From: Ruegeria lacuscaerulensis
GTDB taxonomy: Bacteria; Pseudomonadota; Alphaproteobacteria; Rhodobacterales; Rhodobacteraceae
Reading direction: 5' to 3'
DNA length: 64,000 nt
NCBI RefSeq assembly: GCF_013033355.1
Contig: NZ_WQDY01000012.1
Span: 62,001 to 126,000 of the forward strand
Shown here piece by piece: positions 8,337-17,600 of this stretch. The notes beneath the pieces are model-generated. The model was not told the origin of the DNA. It saw nothing but the letters and a program-made list of their open reading frames with translations, and did not search any database. The stretch's first letter is position 1. Each line of letters opens with the position of its first letter. The translations under genes were made by a program, and so were the position numbers.

Positions 8337-8595
8337 CGTTTGAACCCTCTTGATTCAGTTTGATGCAATTCAGAGCTTTATTGCGTAAGTTCTTCGCCCA
8401 ATTTCCGGGGTTCTTGGGAGTTGACCAGATTGACATCTGGCAAAATTCTCCACACCGGCACTCTTTGTCGTTGTGCTCACACAACAACAAGCCCCATGCG
8501 TGACCTTTTTTACGCACCTTTACAGTCCATCCGAGCTCCTCAAGCTCAGACAGCACTACTTCGATTTCCTTCTTAGAATGCCTCTCACGTGCCAA
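8329..8595 (-). CDS. HicA-like small protein, putative toxin (88 aa)
   Basis: The first residues (KKEIEVVLSELEELGWTVK) match the start of HicA-type double-stranded-RNA-binding-fold toxins. The following KGHAWGLLLC keeps the position of the catalytic His, and a Cys-rich segment (CEHNDKECRCGEFC) is unusual for HicA. The frame begins at TTG 8595. A GTG about 13 codons in, with AAGGA upstream, is an alternative if the promoter TTGACA-17-TAAGTT (ending at 8598) is real, since that would place the transcript start at or after the TTG. Partner gene: 7767-8336. Confidence 0.55.
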   Translation of the reverse strand: MARERHSKKEIEVVLSELEELGWTVKVRKKGHAWGLLLCEHNDKECRCGEFCQMSIWSTPKNPGNWAKNLRNKALNCIKLNQEGSNDD

Positions 8596-8597
8596 AA

Positions 8598-8634
8598 AAC
8601 TTAGTCTCCGCCTCCAAAGTTGTCAACAGACAAC
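8598..8634 (-). promoter_or_regulatory. Putative promoter and operator of the toxin-antitoxin-like pair
   Basis: A perfect inverted repeat, GTTGTC-aaca-GACAAC, lies at 8619-8634. On the minus strand it overlaps TTGACA (8628-8623), which is 17 bases from TAAGTT (8603-8598), a good sigma-70 match. An operator overlapping the -35 box fits autoregulation by the HTH partner. The spacing would make the TTG start at 8595 nearly leaderless. Confidence 0.45.
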
Positions 8635-8986
8635 ATAATAGATTTTTACGCAATGCCGTTTCCGCTGAGGACAAATAGCTTATTCGATATCACTTTGAAT
8701 CCTGAGATTAAGCCTTTGCTAGTAATAGAAGAAAATATATTTCTTATATGTGTTACTTAATGATGCCAGCACCTAATTGGCACCTCGCAGTAGCTCCGGA
8801 TTTGAGCACAAATGTCACAATTCAAGGTGAGAAAATTACTGTCAAACCGCTCTCTCTGATAACTAGTCCACGACTAGTGTCCTAGAATTCACCGCAGATT
8901 TTCACCAGTGACGGACGCACTCATTCGACCATAGAAGCGTAAAGCCTTAAAGGAATCCGTCTCGTGGTGCCGGTTTGAAAAAACTG
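8635..8986. other. Non-coding spacer between the TA-like pair and the restriction gene
   Basis: I see no supported gene here. The segment is AT-rich near 8640-8760 and has a small dyad around CTAGTCcacGACTAG (8865-8877). The dyad could act as a terminator-like hairpin for the restriction operon arriving from the right, but it lacks a clear T-run. Confidence 0.35.
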
Positions 8987-10237
8987 TCAGAGTAGTCGAC
9001 CTTGTTGCCCTCTGAAGCCTCGCACCAGGTCAAGAAAGTTTCTGACGTTCAATAGCCAGTCTCTTTGCTCAGGCAGATAGGTATCGTGAAGAGAATCCGG
9101 CAGAACCAGCTGTAGTTTTTGAGATCGCATCTCTGACGTCTGAGCGGTTGAAATAGCGGGTTCGAGCGTTAGAAGGTGCTTAACCGAAATCCGGTCAGCC
9201 TCTGCAAGTACCTGCCGCCATCGATCTTTACAGCTGGTTTTGATTGCGAGAAAAGCGAGCCTGTCGACAGGGTACTTCGTGTCAGCGTATTCGTCTTCAC
9301 CGGGGAACAAAAAATCAGCAGCGGCTCGCTTTTCTGTGGTCGCTTCTCTGGTGTAGTGAATGTTGTTTAGCTCAAGGAGCTTTTCGACGTGGTGTCCGAA
9401 TGCAAGTCCTGCCCGAGACTTTCTTCGGTTTTGAACGCTCAGTGAAAAACTCAGAAATCCGTCGACGTCGGCACCGCTATTCGCGAGGAAACCCTGCTGC
9501 AGTCGTTCAGACACAATTTCGCGTTCAAGATGCCGGAACAGCGCCTCCTCGTGTTCCATCCAGGTCAAAAGCGCAGAATCCGGGTCATCGAGAGGATCAG
9601 GTGCCGCGGCAGTCTCACGGGCAAACGCTGATAGCTCCCTAGTTCCAGGAAAAACGCGACCAAACCTGCCAATTAGTCTGTCAAAAGCGTCGGGCTCTGG
9701 CTCTAGAACCTCAACACCGATGTCAGACAGCACGGACCTGGCCGCCAAACCGAGCTCGACCGGATTACCGTGTTTGAATGACGTCGAAACAGAACGACCT
9801 GAGATGATATCAAGCCCAAAAAGCCACAACAGTTGCTGACCAATCGTGGAGCCGGCTGGTGAAAGGATAGCAATGAGTTCGCCGTCACTTTTTCGTGCCA
9901 GTACGAGCTGGTCGCCGGCTCGGGCTTTGTTAACAACAGTTTCAGAAGCTGCCGCGTAATAGAGGTGATACTCGGGGCTCCGACCTGCCTTGGAGCGTCG
10001 CACATCACTCCAGGTGCAAAAAGACTTTACTTTAACGGGCTCTAAGTTGGGTTCGTCTGTCAGCCAGTAAAAAGTAGTTGTGTACTCCTTCTTTTCCTCG
10101 GGCGTTCCGAGAAACCTCCTGAAACTGCTGACACCCTGGAACTCGTGTTGGTTTGAACTGTTTCGGTTTACCTCGACCTCTGACAGCACTTTCGCTCCCG
10201 CGCCCTCAAAAAAATCCGAAAGCACACCAAACTTCAA
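8987..10237 (-). CDS. EcoRII-like type II restriction endonuclease
   Basis: The N-terminal half has the EcoRII effector-domain look (VEVNRNSSNQHEFQGV near the start, as in proteins reading SNQHEFNG). The C-terminal half has the catalytic signature AIKTSCKDRWRQVL, where the two Lys of KxxxK are metal/catalytic residues, preceded by DFLFPG and followed by LQLVLPDSLHDTY. It should cut DNA at a CCWGG-like site, with the neighbouring C5 methylase protecting the host. I place the start at TTG 10237: this gives a TTGA overlap with the vsr stop and a GAGGGG ribosome site, whereas the longest frame (from 10309) would overlap vsr by 76 bases. Product about 416 aa. Third gene of the operon. Confidence 0.85.
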   Translation of the reverse strand: MKFGVLSDFFEGAGAKVLSEVEVNRNSSNQHEFQGVSSFRRFLGTPEEKKEYTTTFYWLTDEPNLEPVKVKSFCTWSDVRRSKAGRSPEYHLYYAAASETVVNKARAGDQLVLARKSDGELIAILSPAGSTIGQQLLWLFGLDIISGRSVSTSFKHGNPVELGLAARSVLSDIGVEVLEPEPDAFDRLIGRFGRVFPGTRELSAFARETAAAPDPLDDPDSALLTWMEHEEALFRHLEREIVSERLQQGFLANSGADVDGFLSFSLSVQNRRKSRAGLAFGHHVEKLLELNNIHYTREATTEKRAAADFLFPGEDEYADTKYPVDRLAFLAIKTSCKDRWRQVLAEADRISVKHLLTLEPAISTAQTSEMRSQKLQLVLPDSLHDTYLPEQRDWLLNVRNFLDLVRGFRGQQGRLL

Positions 10238-10716
10238 ACTTCTGACCCCTCTATTTCTTGGAGATGCAATCCCGAGAGTTCCAGCGAAGTCTGACCACCA
10301 CCCAACCACTGTGCGACGGTTTCAATGACACTTCTTTCGTTCAATTTGTACTTACCTCTTAATACACACTCCCACACAATGCCGACCCGCCATCCAGCAC
10401 TGCGAAGCGCTTCTGTACGTATGGCATCCCTCTGGCGATTTTCTCTGATCTTTTTTTTCCAGAACTCTTCACGTGTTCTGGGCCATTTGAACAGGTGGCA
10501 ATTGTGCCCATGCCAGAAGCACCCGTGAACGAATAGTACTGCGCGATGTTTCGGGAACACCAGGTCAGGTTTTCCCGGGAGGCATTTTTCGTGCAACCGA
10601 TAGCGGAAACCGAGCCGGTGTAATCCGCGCCGAACAATCATTTCCGGCTTCGTGTCGCTGCTGCGAATTGCAGCCATATTTCTACTGCGGGTTTCTTTGT
10701 CGTGGACATCAGCCAA
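10234..10716 (-). CDS. vsr: Very short patch repair endonuclease
   Basis: Vsr nicks 5' of T in T:G mismatches that arise when 5-methylcytosine is deaminated, so it accompanies C5 methylases. The family hallmarks are all visible: [15 protein letters not shown] at the N-terminus, GKPDLVF with the catalytic Asp, [10 protein letters not shown] (zinc and active-site His/Cys), and [11 protein letters not shown] near the end. I place the start at TTG 10716, the codon just before ADVHD. It overlaps the methylase stop by 8 bases and gives the usual family length (160 aa). The longer frame to 10869 would add a hydrophobic stretch foreign to the family. Second gene of a methylase-vsr-endonuclease operon. 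Confidence 0.93.
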   Translation of the reverse strand: MADVHDKETRSRNMAAIRSSDTKPEMIVRRGLHRLGFRYRLHEKCLPGKPDLVFPKHRAVLFVHGCFWHGHNCHLFKWPRTREEFWKKKIRENRQRDAIRTEALRSAGWRVGIVWECVLRGKYKLNERSVIETVAQWLGGGQTSLELSGLHLQEIEGSEV

Positions 10717-11938
10717 GGTTAGCAAACAACTCTTTGTTTTTCCCAGACAGTTCAAGAATATGTGGACGCATGATACGAGCCACCTCCGCAAAAACAGGTA
10801 CAGCCACAGAATTCCCAAATTGTTTATAAGCCTGTGTGTCGGATACAGGAATGCGAAAACTGTCATCATAACCCATCAGACGTGCACATTCGCGTGGCGT
10901 CAGGCGGCGTGGATTACGACCTGCGCCGCGATCGACGAGTATCTCTGATCCATCTTTGTAGTAACGAGCCGACAACGTTCGCGCGACACTATCTTTGTTC
11001 ACAAGCCCGAAACCAAATCCGTTTCCTTTTGCCCTGTGTTTAGCAGCATAATTCTGAAGGTAGTTCCAAAGCTTGTCTGAAAGCGTGTATTTTGGGCTAA
11101 CTTCAGCCTCGTCGCCGGTCGTATAGTGCCCCTCTGCCTGCTCAGTCCCGTCCTCGGGATGAAGTATATCACGCATAACTCTTTGACCGCGTTCCGGTAT
11201 TTCCATCTCGTCAAACGAAAACGCTACCTCTTCGCGAAAACCAACGATAACTATCCGCTCACGATGCTGAGGGACGAAATGCGCTGCATCGATGACCCTA
11301 GTGTGAAGCGTGTAGCCGAGCTCTTCCTCCAGTTTGCGCCGAATGACTTCGAACGTTCGTCCTCCGTCATGGCTTTTCAGGTTCTTCACGTTTTCGAGTA
11401 GGAAAGCAGCTGGCCTGTGGGCCTGGAGAATGCGAAGAACGTCAAAAAACAGTGTTCCCTGAGTTTCGTCGTCAAAGCCGTGGAGGCGCCCAAGAGCATT
11501 TTTCTTGGAAACGCCCGCAATGGAAAATGGCTGGCATGGGAAACCTGCTACCAGCACATCGTGATCCGGAATTGAGTACTCATCCACCTCCCGAATGTCG
11601 CCTGCAATAGGCCGGTTGTCAGGGAAGTTGGCAAGATAAGTCTGTTGGGCGAACTTATCCCATTCTGACGTCATAACACATCGCCCACCTGCTTCTTCCA
11701 TTGCTTTTCTGAGGCCTCCGATGCCTGCAAAAAGGTCAATAAAAGTGAAGCTCTCGTCAGATTGATAGAGGGGTCGAATCCGATCAATTTCCAGTTTCAG
11801 CAGTCTTAGAATTGCTTCGCGCGGTTTTTCTTCACCTCTTATCCAGCGATAGATGTGACCTTCAGAGTAGTCGAGGTGCTGCGCAGCCTGAGGTACGGTG
11901 TAGCCTGCCTTCCGAAGAAGAATTTCAAAGTCATTCAC
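10709..11938 (-). CDS. dcm: DNA (cytosine-5-)-methyltransferase with N-terminal HTH
   Basis: All canonical C5-MTase blocks are visible in order: motif [10 protein letters not shown] (residues 69-76), motif [10 protein letters not shown] with the nucleophile Cys at about 135, motif VI LLENV, motif VIII PQHRERI, motif IX RLTPREC and motif [10 protein letters not shown]. The first 45 residues form a helix-turn-helix ([21 protein letters not shown]), as in EcoRII-type Dcm proteins, and may let the enzyme repress its own operon. It uses S-adenosylmethionine to protect the EcoRII-like site, probably CCWGG. First gene of the operon, which runs leftwards from 11938; 11939-12216 holds its promoter and shows no gene. 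Confidence 0.95.
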   Translation of the reverse strand: MNDFEILLRKAGYTVPQAAQHLDYSEGHIYRWIRGEEKPREAILRLLKLEIDRIRPLYQSDESFTFIDLFAGIGGLRKAMEEAGGRCVMTSEWDKFAQQTYLANFPDNRPIAGDIREVDEYSIPDHDVLVAGFPCQPFSIAGVSKKNALGRLHGFDDETQGTLFFDVLRILQAHRPAAFLLENVKNLKSHDGGRTFEVIRRKLEEELGYTLHTRVIDAAHFVPQHRERIVIVGFREEVAFSFDEMEIPERGQRVMRDILHPEDGTEQAEGHYTTGDEAEVSPKYTLSDKLWNYLQNYAAKHRAKGNGFGFGLVNKDSVARTLSARYYKDGSEILVDRGAGRNPRRLTPRECARLMGYDDSFRIPVSDTQAYKQFGNSVAVPVFAEVARIMRPHILELSGKNKELFANLG

Positions 11939-12216
11939 TGCTGCTCTTCCCTGGGTATTTTTCTGACACTATGAATGTCTTAAACCCTGTGGGCAAGAAC
12001 AATTTGTGTACATCTGGTAGTCCTTTTATGGACTATCGCATGATCCAGGCTCAATTTTGCAAGACGGAAGCTGCCGGTCCGCAGGTTTTTCTGTGACAAA
12101 CTTGCTGGAGTATTTGCTCTGCTCAGGTTTCGGCTACACCAATCTGACACGAACACCAAACAAATTGGCGACAATTCCAAACAACTCGATGAGTAGACTG
12201 CCCATATGTTTGAGGG

Positions 12217-12942
12217 GTGCACGATACGGGTCCAAATTCAGTCTGGTTTCGGGCCGTCCAAGGCCGCCATGTAGTAGTGCAAGGCGCAGTCTTGAAGTCG
12301 CTCAAGAAGCAGATCTACCGAGAAGGAGAATTTCAATTGGGTGCGTTACAGTCTGAAAACAGAAAGGCATTAGAACTCGCCAGAAAAATTCTGACGCTAA
12401 AAGTTGGTGACAACGAAAAAGAGCATATCCTTGCCTTCATCAAGTCGTTGAACAACCCCACGCAACCGAGGTTGCACCCTGAATGTAACGGCTCAACTGA
12501 CCCGTTGTTTGAGATACCCGGATACCCAAGCTACGCTGTGAGCAGGCAGGGTGGCGTCTGGAGTGTGAAGAGTAAAAAATTTCTGAAACCATGGCGGGAA
12601 ACGAGCGGTTTGCGAGTTGAGCTGCAGACCAGCAGATCTGATAAAAACGATAGGCCGCGCCGCCCTTATGTTCATCAATTGGTGTTGTGGGCTTTCGTCG
12701 GGCCCACGCCCTTCGGACTGCAACCGATTCATGTGAACGGAGATGATTCAGACAATCGTCTGCAGAATTTGAAGTACGGGCTTCAGAGCGAAAAACGGTC
12801 CAAACAGAGAGTTTTGAAGACAGTCGATATTGAGGCGATCAAGGCCCTTCATTCTGCCGGTGTGACGTTAAGTGAGCTCGCCGCTGACTATGGTGTTTCT
12901 CAGAAGACTATAAGCAAAGCTATTCACGGATTTTACGAATAA
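12217..12942 (+). CDS. NUMOD4/HNH endonuclease with C-terminal HTH
   Basis: Residues from about 90 hold a NUMOD4-like segment (EIPGYPSYAVSRQGGVWSVK). It is followed by an HNH_3-like module (VHQLVLWAFVG, then HVNGDDSDNRLQNL). A C-terminal helix-turn-helix (LSELAADYGVSQKTISKAI) probably aids DNA targeting. Such proteins are usually homing-type endonucleases of phages and mobile elements. The N-terminal 80 residues are not recognised. The start at GTG 12217 is uncertain. It diverges from the methylase gene and seems to be a passenger of the island rather than part of the restriction operon. Confidence 0.75.
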   Translation: MHDTGPNSVWFRAVQGRHVVVQGAVLKSLKKQIYREGEFQLGALQSENRKALELARKILTLKVGDNEKEHILAFIKSLNNPTQPRLHPECNGSTDPLFEIPGYPSYAVSRQGGVWSVKSKKFLKPWRETSGLRVELQTSRSDKNDRPRRPYVHQLVLWAFVGPTPFGLQPIHVNGDDSDNRLQNLKYGLQSEKRSKQRVLKTVDIEAIKALHSAGVTLSELAADYGVSQKTISKAIHGFYE

Positions 12943-13047
12943 ACACTGTAGTTACAGATTAAGGCGTTCCTGGGCGTGTTTCCGAGAAGGTCGACATCTT
13001 CTCTGAGGTTCACTGACGTCACCGGGTCTTACACTGTCGCGCGTTCT

Positions 13048-14094
13048 TTAGCTTGAAACCCTGACTTCTTTTCTTAGAGAACTTGGGGGTTCACCCGTCC
13101 ATCTTTTGAATGCTGTGGAGAAGCTGCTTAAGTTAGCATAGCCTAGGAGATACGCAATTTCAGACTGGGGAATATCGCTGTCCTTCAAATACCTTAGCGC
13201 GAGCGATTTTCTTAGTTCGTCCATGATTTCATGGAACGAAGTGCCCATATCTGCCAGTCTTCTGGAGAGTGTTCTGCTACTCAAGCCCAGAGCGGCCGCA
13301 ATAGCGTCCTGCTGAGCGTTACTGGATGCGAGACGGTCCACGATCTCTCTCTCAACTTGTGTCACAAGGTTCGGTTTTGTTGATTTGTGTGAAGCAAGCA
13401 CAATCTCGCAGTGCCTTATGAGAACCTTCAGCAGATGATCGTCAGAAGTGTGCAGTGGCAAAGAGAGATGCGCCGGTTTGAACTGCACCATGTTGTTTCT
13501 GGCTGCGAACTTTATGGGACAGCCGAAAAATCTTTCAAGGTCCCTTGTGTTGGCATTTCGCGGATGTCTGAATTCAAGCCGAAGGGGTGTTATATCCCGA
13601 TTTGTCATTCTCCGCAGATCTTTGATAGTGGCTGCAGCACCGAATTCGTTGTATTGGCGACGGTTTACAGTTTCTGGAACACTGTATCTCCAGTACATTT
13701 TTCCTTCCGCATCAAGTTCCGTAACATCAATTTCCGCGGCAAAACTGAAGACCCGGCGGAACCGCGCAATGTTCTTTATGTAGTCAGCAACCGTTGGCGA
13801 AGATAATCCAACATAGGCCAGAAGGCCGGCCCGCTTTGCCTCTCTGCACTGTCCCCGTTTGAATCCAATAAGATCATCGGATTTAAGTTCAGCCGCATTT
13901 TCGAAAAGCCTTGCGATTTTGTCAAAGGCCAGCACCCGGTCTTCGCCCAAAAAGGATTGCCTGTTCAATCCGGTGTCTCTCAGAATTTCGTTTTCGCGAA
14001 ATCCTTCAGCTTTGAGATCTTCAAAAAGGCGTGCCGCCCAGATCGCGCCATGTCCAGGAATTTCAGTCTTCATCGTCGTTCCGAATTTTCCCAT
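13048..14094 (-). CDS. AraC-family transcriptional regulator (arabinose-binding-like N-terminus)
   Basis: This 348-aa protein has a C-terminal AraC DNA-binding domain with both helix-turn-helices: ASNAQQDAIAAALGLSSRTLSRRL, then SEIAYLLGYANLSSFSTAFKRWTG. The N-terminal 200 residues match the OruR/arabinose-binding-like ligand domain of this subfamily (GLLAYVGLSSPTVADYI). The start may be ATG 14094 or the in-frame ATG at 14073. No obvious target gene lies beside it: the neighbours are an HNH gene and a small CxxC protein. It is unusual inside a run of defence genes and may be island cargo or a remnant of older chromosomal sequence. Confidence 0.88.
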   Translation of the reverse strand: MGKFGTTMKTEIPGHGAIWAARLFEDLKAEGFRENEILRDTGLNRQSFLGEDRVLAFDKIARLFENAAELKSDDLIGFKRGQCREAKRAGLLAYVGLSSPTVADYIKNIARFRRVFSFAAEIDVTELDAEGKMYWRYSVPETVNRRQYNEFGAAATIKDLRRMTNRDITPLRLEFRHPRNANTRDLERFFGCPIKFAARNNMVQFKPAHLSLPLHTSDDHLLKVLIRHCEIVLASHKSTKPNLVTQVEREIVDRLASSNAQQDAIAAALGLSSRTLSRRLADMGTSFHEIMDELRKSLALRYLKDSDIPQSEIAYLLGYANLSSFSTAFKRWTGEPPSSLRKEVRVSS

Positions 14095-14194
14095 TTGGCC
14101 TAAACTCGAAAGCAGCTGGCGGCTTCAGTCAAGTTGATGAACAAGATTTATCGTATTTGAGGCTGTGTAGTCACAAAGGCGAATTGGAGCAGAT

Positions 14195-14407
14195 ATGAAA
14201 GACCAAGCGCCTGAGGAAACGCATTTCATTTCCATGCCGGGCGCTGCGAATAATTTCATCTGTGGACGAAACGGGGAATACAGAGCAACGGTTCGGGTGG
14301 AGAAAGTAGACTGTAAAGACTGTCTCTGTGCGATTTCGGAAATTCTTGCGGGTCAGCGAACCAGGCAATTGAAAGAGCAGGTGCGAGGTGCAAAAAAAGA
14401 CGGGTAG
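14195..14407 (+). CDS. Small 70-aa protein with a CxxC motif
   Basis: The ATG at 14195 has GGAG 8 bases upstream. The protein contains VDCKDCLCAI, a CxxCxC arrangement that could bind metal, and a basic C-terminus (RGAKKDG). It diverges from the AraC gene. The family is not recognised and the gene is only moderately supported. The following 247 bases (14408-14654) show nothing definite before the large helicase gene. Confidence 0.4.
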   Translation: MKDQAPEETHFISMPGAANNFICGRNGEYRATVRVEKVDCKDCLCAISEILAGQRTRQLKEQVRGAKKDG

Positions 14408-14654
14408 GCTGAGGGTAGAACGATAGAGGTATTGGACGAATTTGGTGGTGAGATTGCATGCTATTAGGAGGGATAACCATTTTCGGGACATCCAGTTTCG
14501 GAGGAGATGATCCCGGGTCTGCAATTCCTGGTTGTCTTATCTTGGTCGCTGAGGCATCACTTTGATACCAGTGTTCAGCTCATTGAGAGCGCGTTAAATT
14601 TGGTGGAGCACTAACGGCGCCGCTGCCGGCCAAAAAAACAAAAAGAAGAACCGT

Positions 14655-17600
14655 ATGAGGCTTGAAGAAATAAAATCCGGGTGTCGGATTGAAGGCATCT
14701 CTTCCGCACAATCCGCGGAGGTCTTGTCTGTCGATTGGATTGGCGATCAGGCAGTCAATGTTGTGTTCCGAACAAATGACGGTAAGGTCGCAGAGAGCAC
14801 GGTGTTTCGTGACGATGAGCACAGACTCTCGTTGGTAAAGCAAGGGCGGAACTGGTCTTTCAACGCCGATGGAGCAATGCTCCGGCTAGTCACTGAGGCA
14901 AACCGAATTCGACTAGCGCATTTCTTTGATCCATATCTCGCTATTCATACCAGTCTGGTGGATCCGCTGCCTCATCAGATCTCTGCTGTCTACGGGGAAA
15001 TGCTTCCACGGCAGCCACTGAGATTTTTGCTCGCCGATGACCCCGGGGCTGGGAAGACAATTATGGCTGGCTTGTTGATAAAGGAGCTGATTGCACGGAG
15101 TGACCTCGAACGCTGTCTTATTGTTGCGCCGGGCAGTCTTGTCGAACAATGGCAGGATGAACTTGGAGAAAAGTTTGGCCTCGAATTTGACATTCTGACA
15201 CGCGACATGATCGAAAGCTCGCGATCTGGCAACCCGTTCAATGACTACAACAGGCTGATTGCACGTCTGGATGTTCTAGCCCGTAACGAGGACCTGCAGG
15301 AAAAGCTACAGTCTTCGACCGAATGGGATCTGGTCATTTCTGACGAAGCTCACAGAATGTCAGCGACATTTTTCGGAAATGAGGCCAGGTACACAAAGCG
15401 ATATCAGCTCGGTCAGAAGCTTGGACACATCTGCCGACACTTTCTCCTGATGTCAGCAACGCCGCACAACGGAAAAGAAAAAGATTTCCAGTTGTTTATG
15501 GCATTGCTTGACGGTGATCGATTTGAAGGAAAGTTCCGCGACGGGGTTCATGTCGCGGATGTTGAAGACATGATGAGGCGTCTCACCAAAGAGGAACTCC
15601 TGCGGTTTGATGGTAGACCTCTCTTTCCTGAACGGCGCGCTTATACAGCGAAATATGATCTCTCTCCACCGGAGGCAGAATTATATGCTGCGGTCACTGA
15701 ATATGTTCGCAACGAAATGAATCGTGTTCAGCGATTTGCAGAGGAAGACGGAAAGAAGCGAAACAATGTAGGGTTTGCACTTCAGATCCTGCAGCGCCGG
15801 CTCGCTTCCAGCCCTGCAGCAATTTACCAGTCACTCAAGCGTCGCCGAGATCGTCTGGAGAGCGAGCTGGCAGAATCCCGTCTGGTTGCAAAGGGAAAGT
15901 CTTTTTCCTTTAGCCAACCGGATTTGGAAGACGAAAAGCTGCGTAACCTTGAGGAGTACGAGCAGGAAGAAATCGACCAACTCGAAGAGCTCGTTACAAC
16001 AAGCGCCACGACGGCTGAGACGATTGAACAGCTTGAGCTTGAAGTCGGGACGCTGAAGGGCCTTGAGCATATGGCGTTAAAGGTGCTCGGGACGGGTGAA
16101 GATACGAAATGGAAGCAGCTGGACCGCATCCTCGACGATGACCTTATGGTTGACCCGGAAGGTCACCGGCGAAAACTGATTATTTTCACCGAACCAAAAG
16201 ACACACTGGAATATCTGCGGCAGAAAGTTTCAGCACGACTGGGGCGTCCTGAAGCCGTCGAGGTAATTCATGGCGGCGTACCACGTGAAGAACGTCGCAA
16301 GGTCGTTGAGCGATTTATGCAGGATCGCGACCTCCTTGTTCTGATCGCAAACGACGCTGCTGGCGAAGGTGTCAACCTGCAGCGCGGGCATCTCATGGTG
16401 AACTACGATCTTCCGTGGAACCCCAACAAAATCGAACAGCGTTTTGGCAGAATACACCGAATTGGACAGACAGAGGTATGCCATCTCTGGAATCTGGTTG
16501 CCAACGATACTCGGGAAGGGGAGGTCTATGCCCGGCTTCTGGATAAACTGGAAGCGGCCCGTCAGGCACTCGGCGGCCGAGTTTACGACGTTCTCGGAGA
16601 GCTTTTCGAAGATCGTGCCCTGAAAGATCTCCTGTTCGAAGCGATTCAGTACGGCGAGAAGGACGAAGTAAAGGCCAGGCTTTTTGAAACCGTGGATGGT
16701 GCGGTTGATCAGGGCCACTTACTTCAGCTGCTGCAGAAACGCCAGCTCACGAATGACACCATGCCAGAAGCGCGTGTACAGGAACTTCGTCTGGAGATGG
16801 AACGTGCTGACGCACAGCGGTTACAGCCACATCACATTCAGAGCTTCTTCGTCGAGGCGTTTCGGCAGCTTGGGGGTAAGATAAAAGCCAGGGAAGAGGG
16901 GCGCTGGGAAATTACTTATGTTCCGTTTTCCGTAAGAGAACGTGATCGTCAGAAAGGGACGGGCGCGCCACTCCAGAAAAAATACGAACGCATATGCTTT
17001 GAAAAAGACAAAATCAATCAGCAGCCCGTTGCAGCATTTGTATTTCCGGGCCACCCACTACTGGAAGCTGTAATCAGCCTTATAAGAGAGCAGCACGAAC
17101 ATCTCATGAAACAAGGCGCTGTACTTGTTGACGACAGTGATGACGGCAATGAGCTTTCAGCTCTCTTCCTTCTGGAGCACAGTGTCCGGGACGGTCGGCC
17201 AGTGAGCTCAGGCAACTCCAACATCCTCTCACAAAATCTTCAGTTTGCATCAGTCGGAGAGAAGGGAATTGTGACCAGTGCCGGTATCGCGCCTCACCTG
17301 AACCTGAGACCTGCTACGTCGCAGGAAATTAGCGAGCTTTCCGACTGTCTTGACGCTGAATGGCTGGCTAGCGACCTTGAAAAGCGAGTTGTCCAGTTCG
17401 CCACAATCCAGCTGGCTCAGGCACACCTGGCAGAGGTCAGAAGGCGGCGCGAACCGGAAATCGATAAAGTTGAGCGCGAAGTAAAAGCGCGCCTGAAAAG
17501 AGAAATCAACTATTGGGATTCCCGAGCCTTTGAGCTCAGAGAAGAGGAAAGAGCCGGCAAAAAGACTCGTGTGAACTGGCAGAATGCGCAGCGCAGGGCC

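Noticed and set aside
10234..10869. Long version of the Vsr protein with a hydrophobic N-terminus
   Set aside because: The extra 51 residues overlap the methylase gene and are foreign to the family; TTG 10716 gives the normal length.
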